Assembly: GCA_963760405.1 (NCBI GenBank) | Contig: CAVXCV010000004.1 | Location: 1,175,580 to 1,239,579, forward strand | Origin: RYN-230 sp963760405 | GTDB taxonomy: Bacteria; Actinomycetota; Actinomycetes; Streptosporangiales; Streptosporangiaceae | Direction: 5' to 3' | DNA: 64,000 nt | Shown here: piece by piece, positions 1 to 10,329 of the stretch | Numbering within the stretch: the first letter of the stretch is position 1 | How the letters are laid out: each line of letters starts with the position of its first letter | Program-made: the position numbers and the translations under genes | Notes under the pieces: model-generated | Told to the model about the DNA's origin: nothing | The model's input: only the letters and a program-made list of their open reading frames with translations | Databases searched by the model: none

Positions 1-154
1 CCGGATCTGGCTGGTCCGCACGCACCTGACCGCAGCGGAGAGCGCGGCCTGGGCTGCCGCCCTGCGCCAGCAGGGGCTGTCCAGTATCCCGACCAGCGCG
101 GCTGGCCTGCGGTTCATCCCGGCCGGGCGGTCCAGCTGCCCGGCCCGGAGCTGA
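1..154 (+). CDS. C-terminal tail of a gene cut by the window edge
   Basis: The reading frame is open from base 2 and stops at TGA 152-154, giving about 50 residues of a protein whose start lies before the window. The tail is Ala/Arg-rich and has no recognisable motif. The next three genes are envelope glycosyltransferase-type membrane proteins, so a soluble C-terminal end of another GT-C protein is possible, but that rests on position alone. Confidence 0.5.
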   Translation, partial: RIWLVRTHLTAAESAAWAAALRQQGLSSIPTSAAGLRFIPAGRSSCPARS

Positions 155-266
155 TCCCCGGAGCCGTCGCGGCCAGGCACAGAACCGCCGCGTTGCGGAG
201 TGCTCTTTAGTCTTCCCAGGCGATAGCGTTCCATCGTCGTGGCAGGCGCGGGGAGGTTACCGGCCC

Positions 267-2072
267 ATGCTCAACCATGGCCCGATATCCTCCGCAACCA
301 TGGGTATTCGAGTGACAATGGCAGCCGCTGCTCGCGCCGCACCGCAGGCTGCGCCTGGGCGCGCCGCCCGGTACCGGTCTGCGCACCTGGCCGGGGTGGC
401 CGCGCTGACCATCGTCACTGCCGCTGTCTACTCGGTCTTCGCGCTATTCGCGGATGTACACCTTCCAGACCGCGTCCTACGACCTGGTGATCTTCGACCA
501 GGCGGTGCGGTCGTACGCGCACTTGCATCCCGGCATCTCCTCGTCGAAGGGGCTGCACAACCGGTTCGGCCCGCATTTCTCAATCCTCGGCGACCACTGG
601 TCGCCGACTCCTGGCGGCACTCGCCCCGCTGTACTGGGTCGACGGCCGCCCGGAAACCCTTCTGGTGGCCCAGGCGGTGCTGTTCGCGCTGGCCATACCG
701 CCGCTGTGGCTGTTCGCCCGGCGGGCCTTCGGCGGTGGCGGGAAGGCCACCCTGGCCGCCTACCTGGTTTCCGCCTCGTACGCGCTGAGCTGGCCGATCG
801 CCTCGGCGCTCGGCTTCGACTTCCACGAAGTGGCGTTCGCCCCCGTGCTGATCGCGGTGGCACTGGAGCGGCTGCAGGCGGGCCGGCTGCGCACTGCGCT
901 GGTCGCACTGGCCGCACTGCTCCTGGTTAAGGAGGACATGGGCTTCCTGGTGGCCGGGATCGGCGTCTACCTCGTGGTGGACCGGCAGCAGGTGGTGCGG
1001 CGGCAGGTGCTGGTCGGGCTCGCCCTCATCCTGGTTGGCCTGGCCGACACCGTAGTGGCTACGTACATCCTCATCCCGGCCATGGGCGGCCGGTCCGACT
1101 ATTACTGGGCATACGGAGCGCTCGGCAACAACGTCCCGCATGCCGCCGCGCACCTGGTCACCCATCCGGTCAGCTCGGCCCGGCTGCTCATCACGCCGCG
1201 GGTCAAGCTGGACACGATGCTCTGGCTGCTGGCCGCGTTCTGCTTCCTGTCACTGCGCTCGCCGATCATCATCGCCGCGATCCCACTGCTGCTGGAGCGC
1301 ATGCTGGCCAGCAAGTTCCCCAACTGGTGGGTCACCTCGTTCCAGTACAACGCCTACCTGGTCGTCATCTTCGCGTTCGCCGCAGTGGACGGCGCGGCCC
1401 GGCTGGACCGATGGTCGGCACTGGCCCGGCGGCGTCTCGGCGCGGGCCGGGCGCAGCCCTCCGAAGCCGGGACGGCGCAGCCTGCCGCGGCTGCGGAACC
1501 TGCGGCTCGCGGTCAGCCCGGCGGCCGCAGAGCGGGGCGAGGCAGCAGATACCGATGCCGCTGCGGTGGACGCGCCAGCGAGCACGCCCGCGGCTGCTCC
1601 CGCCCAGGTAGGGGTACCGGCCGCCCGCGGCGCGGGCGCGGTGGCTCTCCTCTGCGCGGCCGCAATGTTCGCTGTCGCGGATCTCCTCCTGCCGCGGTTC
1701 AGCTACGGGCCCGCCCTGCACCCGTCGTTCTACCACCGGACCGCCCGGATGAATGCGGCCGCCGCGGCAGACGCCGTGGTGCCCAGCGGCGTGACCGTCG
1801 AAGCCGTGAACTACCTCGGCCCGCAGCTGTCCGGGCGGGCTACCGTGCTGCTGTGGGACGGCGACGGCGGGTCCCCGCTGTACCCGCCGTGGATCGTCGC
1901 CGACGTCAAGCAGCAGGTGTTCACCTTCGCCAGCCTGCAGGAGCAGAGGCAGCGGGTCGCGCTGCTGCTGCGGCATGGGTACCGGATAGTTTTCCAGCGG
2001 GATGGTTACCTTGTCTTGCACCGGGGTGCCGGGCGGGCGGGAAGCACAAGGGCGAAGGGAGCCAGCGGATGA
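267..2072 (+). pseudogene. DUF2079 membrane protein, broken by three frameshifts
   Basis: The pieces together give one DUF2079 polytopic membrane protein, a family thought to be GT-C-like and to act at the cell envelope. The family signature is visible around 470-620 (YDLVIFDQAV, then LHNRFGPHFSILGDHWSP). Hydrophobic helices follow at 665-1400 and a soluble C-terminal part at 1600-2050. The frame changes near 450 (an extra G), near 612 (an extra C) and between about 1450 and 1560. Each change is a single-base insertion, so the protein reads through in three steps and returns to its first frame. GGGGAGG ten bases before ATG 267 supports that start. The stop overlaps the next start as ATGA. It could be a real pseudogene or an intact gene with sequencing errors. 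Confidence 0.75.
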
Positions 2073-4227
2073 GTGTCCGGGCCAGGACCGCGGCCGCTGG
2101 CGCCTCGCCGTCTAAAGCCGCCAGCCTCGGGGTCGTCGGCCGCGGACACCGCCAGCCTGCTGCTCGGGCGGCTGACCGTGCTGCCCGGCCTTGCTGGCGA
2201 TGGCCTGGCTGCTGGCCGGGCTGCCGCTGCTGCTGCTGGGCGTGTTCACGCCCGTGCTCATGCTGGTGCTGTCGGTCCCGCTGGCGGTGGTGCTGGTCGT
2301 CGCGGGCCTGCGCTGGCTGCCCGGACGGTGGGAGAGCCCGCTGCCGCCACGCGACCACGCAGCAGGCGCGACGCCCTGGTGGGCGGTGGCCGGGGTGATC
2401 GCGGTCGCGGTCGCGTTCGGCGCCGACCAGCTGATCTACCACTCCCAGCAGATCATTGTCATGCGCGATCCAGCGTCCTACATCCAGTTCGCCAACTGGA
2501 TCTCCCAGCACCGCTCGCTGCCTGTGCCGGCGGACCACGCCGCTTTCGGCGGCGACCATTCCGGGCTCCGCTTCTACAGCTTCGCCTTCTACCCCTTCAA
2601 GGGCGCGGTGACCCCGCAGTTCATGGCCGGGCTGCCGATGATTCTCGCGGGCGGCTTCTGGATCGGCGGGGTCAGTGCGGCGGTCCTGCTCGGGCCGGTA
2701 CTCGGCGCACTCGGCGTGCTCAGCTTCGGCGGGCTGGCCGCGCGGCTGGCCGGGCCCCGGTGGGCGCCGCTGGCCGCGCTCGTCCTCGCGCTGTCCCTGC
2801 CCGAGCAGTTCACCAGCCGGTCCACCTACAGCGAGCCGGTGGTGCAGATCCTGTTCCTGGGCGGGCTGTGCCTGGTCTTCGACGCTCTCGGCACCTCGGA
2901 TGGCATCGGCGGGAAGGTCATCGCGGCGCTCGGCGGCCTGGCCATCGGGCTCACCCTGCTGGTCCGCATCGACGGGGCGAGCGACATGCTGCCGGTGATC
3001 CCGTACTGCGGCCTGCTGCTGGTCGGCCGCAGGCCGCAGGGCGTCCCGCTGCTCGGCGGGCTGGTGGCTGGCGCGCTGTTCGGCGCGGTGGACGGCCTGG
3101 TGCTATCTCGGCCGTACCTGCTCAGTATCAAGACCTCGCTGATACCCCTGGCCGAGGCCGGGGCCGTGGTGGTCGCGCTGACCGGGATCGCCGTCCTGCT
3201 GCTGCGCTGGCGTGGCTTGCCGGAGGCGCTGCAGCGCTGGCTGCGCGGGAACTGGCTGGGTTACGCGGCCGCCGCGGCGGTGGTCCTGGTGATCATCGGT
3301 TTTGCGGTGCGCCCGTACTTGCAGACCATCCACGGCCAGATGACGCAGAACACCAAGGACGTGATCGCCAGCTTCCAGCGCACCGACCATGTCCCGGTTG
3401 ATCCGACCCGCCTGTACTACGAGCTCAGCCTGCACTGGGTGGTCTGGTACATCGGGCTGCCCGCGGTGCTGCTCGGCACGCTGGGCGCGGCGCTGCTCAC
3501 CCGCCGGTGCCTGCGCGGCAGCGCGCCGGCCTGGGTCCTGCCGCTGCTGCTCTTCGGGTGGGCTATCGTCACCACGCTGTACCGGCCCGCGATCACTCCG
3601 GACCAGCCGTGGGCCAGCCGCCGGCTGGTGCCGGCTGTGCTGCCCGGCTTCATCGTGCTGGCCGTCTGGGCGGCGAACTGGCTCAAGGGCTGGCTCCGCG
3701 AGCACGATCTGGACCGAGTGACCTGCGCTGGCGCGGCCACCGTCTGTGCGGCGGCCCTGCTGCTGCCCGCCGCGATGACCACGTACGGGCTGGGGGTGAA
3801 GGACGGCGGCCCGCTCGGCATCCGGCCCACGGCCAGGGGCATCGGAGTCAAGACCACCTATTCGGGGGAGATCGCGGCGGTGAGCGCGATGTGTGCGGCC
3901 ATTCCGCGCGGTGCGTCCGTGGTCATTATCGACGGGCCGATCGCCGACCGGTTCACCCAGGTCGTCCGGGGCATGTGTGACGTCCCGGTGGGGCGGATCA
4001 ACCACCCGGACACGAGCACCGTGCAGGTGGTGCTCCAGGGCATAGCACGCGTAGGTCGGCAGCCAGTGCTGCTCGGCGCCAGCAAAGCCGAACTCGCCCG
4101 CTTCGGCGGGACAGTGAGCCATATCATGGCGCTGCGCAGTACTCAGGATGCCCACGCGCTGACGTCGCCGCCGAAGGGCGTCTTGCCGCTCGAGCTTGAT
4201 ATCTGGATGTCGGAGCCCTCCCGGTGA
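2069..4227 (+). pseudogene. Large GT-C-like membrane protein, frameshifted near its start
   Basis: About 700 residues with ten or more hydrophobic helices. The first extracytoplasmic loop after helices 1-2 contains RDPASYIQFANWI at about 2464. An acidic residue in this loop is typical of GT-C (ArnT/PMT-like) glycosyltransferases that use polyprenyl-phosphate sugars outside the membrane, so a lipid-linked sugar transferase is inferred. The main frame is clean from about 2176 to 4227. The N-terminal helix reads in another frame (LLLGRLTVLPG at about 2150) and joins only if one base is removed near 2190. ATG 2069 overlaps the upstream stop but needs one more shift; GTG 2073 needs none. The 3' end overlaps the GT2 gene by 4 bases (GTGA), suggesting an operon. 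No specific family name is certain. Confidence 0.7.
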
Positions 4228-5192
4228 CTGTCCCACTCGATCCCGCGCCCGTCGCGATTCCGGAAACGGTAGTAACGTCGCCCCCCGTGAGCGAATCGCC
4301 GGAAAAGCCTTATGTGTCTATTGTCCTGCCCTGCCACAACGAGCAGGGGCACGTCGCGCTCGAGGTGGCGCGGATCTGCGAGGCGATGGACGCGAGCGGC
4401 TACACCTACGAGCTCGTCGCCTACGACGACGCCTCCACCGACGGGACTCTGGCCCGGCTGCATGAGGTCGCAGCGCAGTACCCGCACCTGCGGATCGTGC
4501 ACTTCCACCGCAACGGCGGTTCCGGTACCGTCCGCCGCATCGGCACCCAGCAGGCCCGGGGCGAGATCGTCGTGTGGACCGACGCCGACATGACGTACCC
4601 GAACGAGCGGATTCCCGAGCTGGTCCAGATGCTGGAGAAGGAGCCCACGCTGGACCAGGTCGTCGGGGCACGCACCACCGAGGAAGGCAGCCACAAGTTC
4701 CTCCGGGTGCCAGCCAAGTGGTTCATCCGCAAGCTCGCCGAGGTGCTGACCAACTCCCGGATCCCGGACCTGAACTCAGGGCTCAGGGCGTTCCGGCGCC
4801 AGGTGTCCCTGCCCTACCTGCGCCTGCTGCCGCCCGGGTTCTCCTGCGTCACCACGATCACGATCGCCTTCCTGTCCAACCAGCACGACGTGCGCTACGT
4901 GCCGATCGACTACGCCAAGCGGGCAGGTACCTCGAAGTTCAAGTTCGTCCGGGACGCCTACCGGTACATCCTCCAGGTACTCCGGATGGTGATGTACTTC
5001 AACCCGCTCAAGGTGCTCATGCCGGTCGCGCTCACCCTGCTCACCCTGGGTGTCGCCAAGGGCATCTATGACCTGGTCAGGCACCCATTCCACTTCGCGG
5101 CCGACACTGTGCTGATCTTCCTGACCGGTCTGATCATCGCCACGCTCGCGCTGCTGTCCGACCTGATCGTCCGGTCCCGGGGCGACACCTGA
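4224..5192 (+). CDS. Family 2 glycosyltransferase (polyprenyl-phosphate type)
   Basis: A 322-residue GT-A fold enzyme of the dolichol-phosphate-mannose-synthase type, expected to move a sugar from a nucleotide donor to polyprenyl phosphate on the cytoplasmic face. Visible motifs are SIVLPCHNEQG at residues 30-40, the acidic YDDAST stretch near 70 and the TDADMTYP DxD-like metal site near 118. Two C-terminal hydrophobic helices at about 255-315 probably anchor it. It starts at GTG overlapping the stop of the GT-C-like gene. Co-transcription with two GT-C-like proteins suggests it makes the lipid-linked sugar they use. The exact sugar cannot be read from sequence. Confidence 0.85.
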   Translation: MTVPLDPAPVAIPETVVTSPPVSESPEKPYVSIVLPCHNEQGHVALEVARICEAMDASGYTYELVAYDDASTDGTLARLHEVAAQYPHLRIVHFHRNGGSGTVRRIGTQQARGEIVVWTDADMTYPNERIPELVQMLEKEPTLDQVVGARTTEEGSHKFLRVPAKWFIRKLAEVLTNSRIPDLNSGLRAFRRQVSLPYLRLLPPGFSCVTTITIAFLSNQHDVRYVPIDYAKRAGTSKFKFVRDAYRYILQVLRMVMYFNPLKVLMPVALTLLTLGVAKGIYDLVRHPFHFAADTVLIFLTGLIIATLALLSDLIVRSRGDT

Positions 5193-5220
5193 CCGTAGGC
5201 CGCGGACCCGGCCTGACGGG

Positions 5221-6474
5221 TCACGGCCAGCCGGACCGCCAGGAGACCTCGAACAGGGCGCCGCCCAGGCCGGATTCGCTGATCCGCCAGTGACCACCGG
5301 TTGACCGGACGATCGAGTCGGCGATGGCCAGCCCGAGCCCGGCCCCGCCGCCGTGCCCGGCGGCGCTGTGCGCAGAGACCCGGTGGAACCGGTCGAACAG
5401 CCGGGCCCGGTCCGCGGCGGGGATGCCCGGGCCGCTGTCCTCCACCGTCAGGACAGTCCGGTTGCCCCGCTCCGCCACGCTGATCCGGACGCTGCCGCCC
5501 GGGCCGGCGTACCGGCAGGCGTTGTCCACGAGCACTCCGGCCAGCCGGTCGATCCATTCGGGCGGCGCGCTGATCTGTGCCTGCTCGTCCGCGGCCACGG
5601 TGATCGTGACCCCGTCCGAGCGGGCGCGGGTGACCGCCTGGAATCGCTCGGCGCACTCCTGCGCGATCGTGGCCAGGTCAACCTTTTCCGCCCCGGGCCG
5701 CGGCGGTTCGGAGTCGAACCGGGCCAGCCAGAGCAGGTCTTCCACGATCCGGCGCAGCCGCTGGCTCTCGCCCTGGATCCGGGTCAGCGCGGCCTGGTAC
5801 TCGCTGGCCGGACGCGGGGCGCTCAGCGCGATGCCGGTCTCCGCGGTGATGACGCTGAGCGGGGTGCGCAGCTCGTGGGAGGCGTCCGCGGTGAATTCCA
5901 GCTGGCGGCGCCGGGACTGCTCGGCCGGGGACAGCGCCCGCAGCGCGATGACCAGCGACCCGGCGAACATGGCCAGCAGCAGTACCGGGGCCGCTATCGC
6001 CTCGCCGTCGCGGAGTACGTCCTCGATGTGCTCCTGCTCGGCCAGGTTCTGGCCGGCGACCAGCCAGCGGCCCTGCTGCCGGATCGCGTCCAGCCGGAAC
6101 GAGGTACCGCCGAGCAGCACGGTGACCGGCCGGCTGCTGGCCGGCACCTTGCCGCCCGGCAGCACCGGGGCTCCCGCGGTCAGCGGCACCCCGCGATGGC
6201 CGGCCACCGCGCGCCACACGAGGACGGGCGCCTCGTCCGCGTCGTTGTCCACTCGCCCGGTGCCGGTGGCCGCCTGGCTCAGGTCGGCCAGCCGCTCCTG
6301 CAGCCGGGCGTCCACCGCGGCCACCAGGTGGCTGGTGACCACCCGGTCCAGCACCGCCACGCAGCCTACGTACACGATGCCGACCAGCAACGTCGCGGCC
6401 AGCGCCACCCTGGCCGCGTGGGCCACCTGTGGGGGCAGCGCCCAGCGCAGCGCCGCCCGGCGGTGCAGCATCAC
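5221..6474 (-). CDS. Sensor histidine kinase
   Basis: A 417-residue membrane kinase. One helix lies near residues 20-42, an extracytoplasmic sensor region at about 45-160 and a second helix at about 165-185. A HisKA domain follows with the phospho-accepting His in ASHELRTPLS at about 203, then a HATPase domain with the N box (VDNACRYAG), G1 box (EDSGPGIP) and GLGLAI. It starts at GTG 6474, or the adjacent ATG 6471, overlapping the stop of the response-regulator gene, so the two form one operon. It runs convergent to the glycosyltransferase operon and lies next to the DprE genes, so an envelope signal is plausible but unproven. Confidence 0.9.
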   Translation of the reverse strand: MMLHRRAALRWALPPQVAHAARVALAATLLVGIVYVGCVAVLDRVVTSHLVAAVDARLQERLADLSQAATGTGRVDNDADEAPVLVWRAVAGHRGVPLTAGAPVLPGGKVPASSRPVTVLLGGTSFRLDAIRQQGRWLVAGQNLAEQEHIEDVLRDGEAIAAPVLLLAMFAGSLVIALRALSPAEQSRRRQLEFTADASHELRTPLSVITAETGIALSAPRPASEYQAALTRIQGESQRLRRIVEDLLWLARFDSEPPRPGAEKVDLATIAQECAERFQAVTRARSDGVTITVAADEQAQISAPPEWIDRLAGVLVDNACRYAGPGGSVRISVAERGNRTVLTVEDSGPGIPAADRARLFDRFHRVSAHSAAGHGGGAGLGLAIADSIVRSTGGHWRISESGLGGALFEVSWRSGWP

Positions 6475-7140
6475 CTGGCCATGATCCGGTACCCGACCGC
6501 GCGCACCGACTCGATGCGCACCTGCCCGGCGGCGAGCTTGGCGCGCAGCCGGGCCATGTGCACGTCGATGGTGTTGGACCCCAGCGCGTCGGCCTCGTTG
6601 TCCCAGACCCCGATGGCGATCGACCGCCGGTCCACCACCGCGGGGGACCGGCGCATGAGCATCTCCAGGATGCCGAGCTCGGTTCCGGTCAGCGCGGGCC
6701 GGTGCGCCCCGATCCGCACCTCCCTGGCCGCCGGATCGAACACCACGTCACCCACGATCAGCTGGGGCGGCTGGGCCATCCGGGGCCTGCGCTGCAGCGC
6801 CCGGATCCGGGCCAGCAGCTCGGCGAAATCAAACGGCTTGACCAGGTAGTCGTCGGCGCCCTGGTCCAGTCCGGTGACCCGGTCCGCCGGGGTGTCCCGG
6901 GCGGTCAGCATGAGCACCGCGGCTGGCACCGCGGCCCGCCGCATCCACGCCAGCACCTCCAGGCCGGACAAGCTGGGCATCCGCCAGTCCAGCACCACCA
7001 CCTCATAGCTGTAACTGCGCAGGTAGTCCACGGCCACCTCGCCGTCGGGCACGGCGTTCGACGGTATAGCCGCTCTCCTGCAGCCCCCGGCTGAGCGCCT
7101 CGCGCAGGCCCTGGTCGTCCTCAGCCACCAGCAACCGCAT
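6471..7140 (-). pseudogene. OmpR-type response regulator with a one-base frameshift
   Basis: Receiver plus winged-helix DNA-binding protein, partner of the downstream kinase. The start at ATG 7140 gives MRLLVAEDDQGLREALSRGL, containing the acidic DD pair. The frame is lost near 7055 by one extra base, after which the remaining receiver (VLDWRMP with the phospho-acceptor Asp, then VKPFDF with the conserved Lys) and a Trans_reg_C domain (LTGTELGILEMLM, VDVHMARLRAKL-like recognition helix, VGYRIM) read normally. With that base removed the protein is about 222 residues, normal for OmpR/PhoB regulators. Since all functional residues survive, a base-calling error is as likely as true loss. Confidence 0.8.
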
Positions 7141-7155
7141 CGCCGCCTCCCGGGA

Positions 7156-7923
7156 TCATCGGGGCAGGCGGCGCCAGACGGGCCGGGGGAGGGCCCGGAG
7201 CACGGCCGCCAGTACGGCGAGCGGTGGCGGCACCCAGATGGTGCTGCGGCCCCGGGTGAGCCCGGCAGCGACCGCCGCGCCCACCGCGGCTGGTGTCGTG
7301 GCCAGCGGGGCCGGGGTCATGCCCGCGGTCATCCGGCCGGTCACGAAGCCCGGCCGGACCAGCAGGACCTGGACTCCGCTGCCGTGCAGGGAGTCAGCCA
7401 GCCCGCGGGCAAAGGCGTCCAGGCCGGCCTTGGCCGCGCCGTACACGAAGTTGGCCTTGCGGGGCCGGATCGCGGCGATCGAGGACAGCACGACGATGGT
7501 GCCGTGCTGCTGCGCGCGGAGCTGCTGGGCGGCCGCGAGCAGCGTGGTGACGTGCCCGGTGAAGTTGGTCTCGACCAGCAGCCCGGCCCGCAGCGGATCA
7601 TGGTCCAGGGTGTCCTGCCCGGCCAGGATGCCCGCGGCGGAGATGACCAGGTCCACCTCCCCGGCCGCGAAAACCTGGTCGATCAGGGCTTGATGGCTAT
7701 CCAGCGCGGTGGCGTCATAGGGCAGCGTCCGCACCTGGTAGCTGAGCGCCTTGCCCGCGGCGGCCAGCCGCTGCTCATCCCGCCCGGCCAGGAGTACCTC
7801 GGTGTCCGCGGGCGCGCCCAGCGCAGCCAGGATTTCCAGGCCGATCTCGCTGGTCCCACCGAGTAGCAGCACCCGGCCGGGCCGCCCGGCCGGCTGCTTC
7901 AGCGCCGCCTCTTGTTTCACCAC
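7156..7923 (-). CDS. dprE2: Decaprenylphosphoryl-2-keto-ribose reductase-like SDR (DprE2-like)
   Basis: A 255-residue short-chain dehydrogenase. The Rossmann motif GGTSEIGLEI lies at residues 22-31, NFTGHV at about 130, the catalytic Ser in VVLSSIAA at about 152 and YGAAK (Tyr/Lys) at about 166-170. A hydrophobic C-terminus is followed by a basic tail, as in mycobacterial DprE2. DprE2 reduces decaprenylphosphoryl-2-keto-ribose to decaprenylphosphoryl-arabinose, the arabinose donor for envelope polymers. The assignment depends on the adjacent DprE1-like oxidase and UbiA-like DPPR synthase, since SDR sequence alone is not diagnostic. Confidence 0.8.
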   Translation of the reverse strand: MVKQEAALKQPAGRPGRVLLLGGTSEIGLEILAALGAPADTEVLLAGRDEQRLAAAGKALSYQVRTLPYDATALDSHQALIDQVFAAGEVDLVISAAGILAGQDTLDHDPLRAGLLVETNFTGHVTTLLAAAQQLRAQQHGTIVVLSSIAAIRPRKANFVYGAAKAGLDAFARGLADSLHGSGVQVLLVRPGFVTGRMTAGMTPAPLATTPAAVGAAVAAGLTRGRSTIWVPPPLAVLAAVLRALPRPVWRRLPR

Positions 7924-7965
7924 GGGCGATTCACCACGGGCCCTCCTCCGTTCTGCCCTGGCTGG

Positions 7966-9320
7966 TCAGCATAGGCCTATCCGCCGCCCGAGGTCGGAGC
8001 GGAATACCCCGGAGGGGTCGAGGCGGGCCCGTTCGGCCCGCCAGTCAGCCAGCTCGGGGAAGGTCGCCGCACAGCTGCCGCGGCTCATCCTGCTGTCCTT
8101 GGCCAGGTAGATGCGGCCCCCGGCGGCGGCTACCCGCCGGTCCAGCTCATCCAGCAGCGGGGCCAGCCGCGGGTTGTGCGCGGGCATGTCGATCGCCAGG
8201 GACCAGCCGGGCAGGGGGAAGGACAGATGGCCGCCCCCGGCTGAGCCGAACCGCTTCATGGTGCCGAGGAACGGGGCGCAATGCTGCCGCTGCACCGCGG
8301 CCAGCACCTCCGCGATGATCCCGTGCTCGCCCTCCGGGACCACGAACTGGTACTGCACGAAGCCATGCCGGCCGAGCGCCCGGTTCCAGTCACTGACCTT
8401 GTCCAGCCGGTGGAAGAACGTGGGCAGGTCCACCACGCCGCTCACTTCCTGGGGTGCCTTGCGGAACCACAGGGTGTTGAACCCGCGCGCCGACCAGCTG
8501 TTGAACGGGCAGAGTGGCACCTCGGGGGCGCGCCGTGGATGGCCGGGCTGGTAGGCGAGCCCGTCCGCCTCAGCCGGGTCCGGCTCAGCCAGGTGGTCGC
8601 CGGTGTCCAGGATGCCGCGGCCGAGGGACCGGCCGGTGGCGGTGGTGTCCACCCACGCGACCGCGTACCGGTCCGGGGCCTCCTCCATCGCGCTGAGCAG
8701 CGCGTCGAGGCTGGCCAGGCGGCGCGAGGTGACCTGGTTCAGCGCGCTGCGCACGCGCAGCAGCCGGAGCGTGGCCGACAGGATGATGCCGGTCAGGCCC
8801 ATCCCGCCCACGGTGGCGCGGAATGCCCCCGGGTGCCGCCGGGGGTGAGCGTCCGGATCTCGCCAGTGCCGTCGAGCAACTCGATCTCGTCGATCCAGGC
8901 GGCGATGCTGCCCGCGTGGCGCTGGTTCTTACCGTGCACATCCGCGGCGATGGCGCCACCAACGGTGATGTGCCGGGTACCCGGCAGCACCGGCAGCAGC
9001 AGGCCCTGCGGTACCAGCTGGGTCAGCAGCTCGGTGAACCTGACCGAGCCGGCCGCGCGGACGGTGCCCGCGGCGGCGTTGATGGTGAGGCCCGGCTCCG
9101 TTGCCGGGGCCAGCACGAGGCCGCCGGCGTTCTGCGCGGCATCGCCGTAGCTGCGGCCCGCCCCGCGGGCCAGCAGCCCGGGCGCGGGGCCCGCCGCCAC
9201 CAGTTCCTGCAGCCGCTCTGCTGGCATCGGGCCGAGCACACGGGCACGGGACGGCGCGGTCCGCCCCCATCCGGTCAGCAGCCGGTCGCTGCCCTTGAGT
9301 TCCGCATGTGTCGTGGTCAT
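7966..9320 (-). pseudogene. dprE1: DprE1-like FAD oxidase with a one-base frameshift
   Basis: An FAD-binding (PCMH-type) oxidoreductase of about 450 residues. It would oxidise decaprenylphosphoryl-ribose to the 2-keto form, the partner reaction of DprE2. The N-terminal half (start 9320) shows the FAD loop GAGRSYGDAAQNAGG and VGGAIAADVHGKNQ, including the His used by this family. The frame breaks near 8815 inside a C3G5 run. The C-terminal half then continues from TVGGMGLTGII to the end at 7966. A single missing C or G restores the expected sequence. Substrate-domain features (FVVPEG, PLPGWSLAIDMP) are intact, so a homopolymer sequencing error is likely. Confidence 0.8.
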
Positions 9321-9393
9321 CGCTGACGCCCCAAACTCACGGCCCGCGTCTGCGGGCCCTGGCTTTCCAGCTCGTTGCGGGCTGGCTCGTCTC

Positions 9394-10329
9394 TTACAGG
9401 CCGACTACGAACAGCGTCAGCCAGGCCAGCTCACAGCAGACCATCAGCCCGTCCCGGGAGATCAGGTCCTCGACCGGCTTGCCGGGCTGGCGGGTGGTGA
9501 GCCAGTCGAACCGGATCAGGGCGGCTGTCAGCGGCACGGCGCTGGCCAGGTGCATGGCGCGCAGCCAGGTGCCGTGCTCGCCCCAGGCCCAGAGCAGGTA
9601 CGCGGAGATCATCGCGACGGTGATCGCCCGCTGGCCCAGCCGCAGCAGCACCGGGGTGTACCAGCGCATGACCGGGCGGTGCCGGGCCGCGTCCGGGCCG
9701 AGTACCTCGAGCTCGGTGAAGCGCTTGGCGGTGGCCACCATCAGCGCGCCCAGGCTGCACACGACCAGGAACCAGGTGGACGGGGGCACGCGGGTGGCCG
9801 CGGCGCCGCCGAGCGCCCGGAGCACGAAGCCCGAGGCGACGAACAGCAGCTCGACCACGGGAACGTGCTTGAGCACCAGCGAGTACAGGAAGGAGCTGAT
9901 CAGGTAGGCACCGATCAGGCCGGCCAGCGCGGACGAGTCGATGGCCAGGCTGGCGCCCACGGCCCCGGCCACGGCCAGGCCGGCCAGCGCCAGCGCATGG
10001 GCCGCGGGCAGCCGGCCGGAGGCCACCGCGCGCCGCCGCTTGACCGGGTGCCGCCGGTCCCGGTCCGCGTTGACGACGTCGTTCGCGTAGTAAACAGCTG
10101 CTGACGCGGCGGTAAAAGCGGCGACAGCGACCAGCGCGTAGCCGAGCCCGTCGTGCCGGCCCAGCGTGTCCCCGGCCAGCGGAGCCGCGAAGACCAGCAG
10201 GTTCTTCGGCCACTGCCGGGGCCGGGCGGTTTCCAGCGCCGCCCCGAGCCAGCGCCGCAGCCCGGCGGAGCGGGTCAGCGGGGCGGGCGGCCCGGGCGGC
10301 GCTTCGGCAGCTCCCAGCCGGGCCGTCAC
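9394..10329 (-). CDS. ubiA: UbiA-family decaprenyl-phosphate phosphoribosyltransferase
   Basis: A 311-residue polytopic membrane prenyltransferase. It has RPRQWPKN near residue 36, the Asp-rich motif NDVVNADRDRRHP at about 83-95 and about nine hydrophobic helices. In mycobacteria this branch (Rv3806c) joins decaprenyl phosphate to PRPP to give DPPR, which DprE1/DprE2 turn into the arabinose donor. The NDxxNxDxD form and RPRQWPKN are the features I associate with DPPR synthase rather than menaquinone or haem UbiA enzymes. It sits 74 bp upstream of dprE1 on the same strand, and its start overlaps the stop of the phosphodiester glycosidase-like gene. Confidence 0.85.
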   Translation of the reverse strand: MTARLGAAEAPPGPPAPLTRSAGLRRWLGAALETARPRQWPKNLLVFAAPLAGDTLGRHDGLGYALVAVAAFTAASAAVYYANDVVNADRDRRHPVKRRRAVASGRLPAAHALALAGLAVAGAVGASLAIDSSALAGLIGAYLISSFLYSLVLKHVPVVELLFVASGFVLRALGGAAATRVPPSTWFLVVCSLGALMVATAKRFTELEVLGPDAARHRPVMRWYTPVLLRLGQRAITVAMISAYLLWAWGEHGTWLRAMHLASAVPLTAALIRFDWLTTRQPGKPVEDLISRDGLMVCCELAWLTLFVVGL

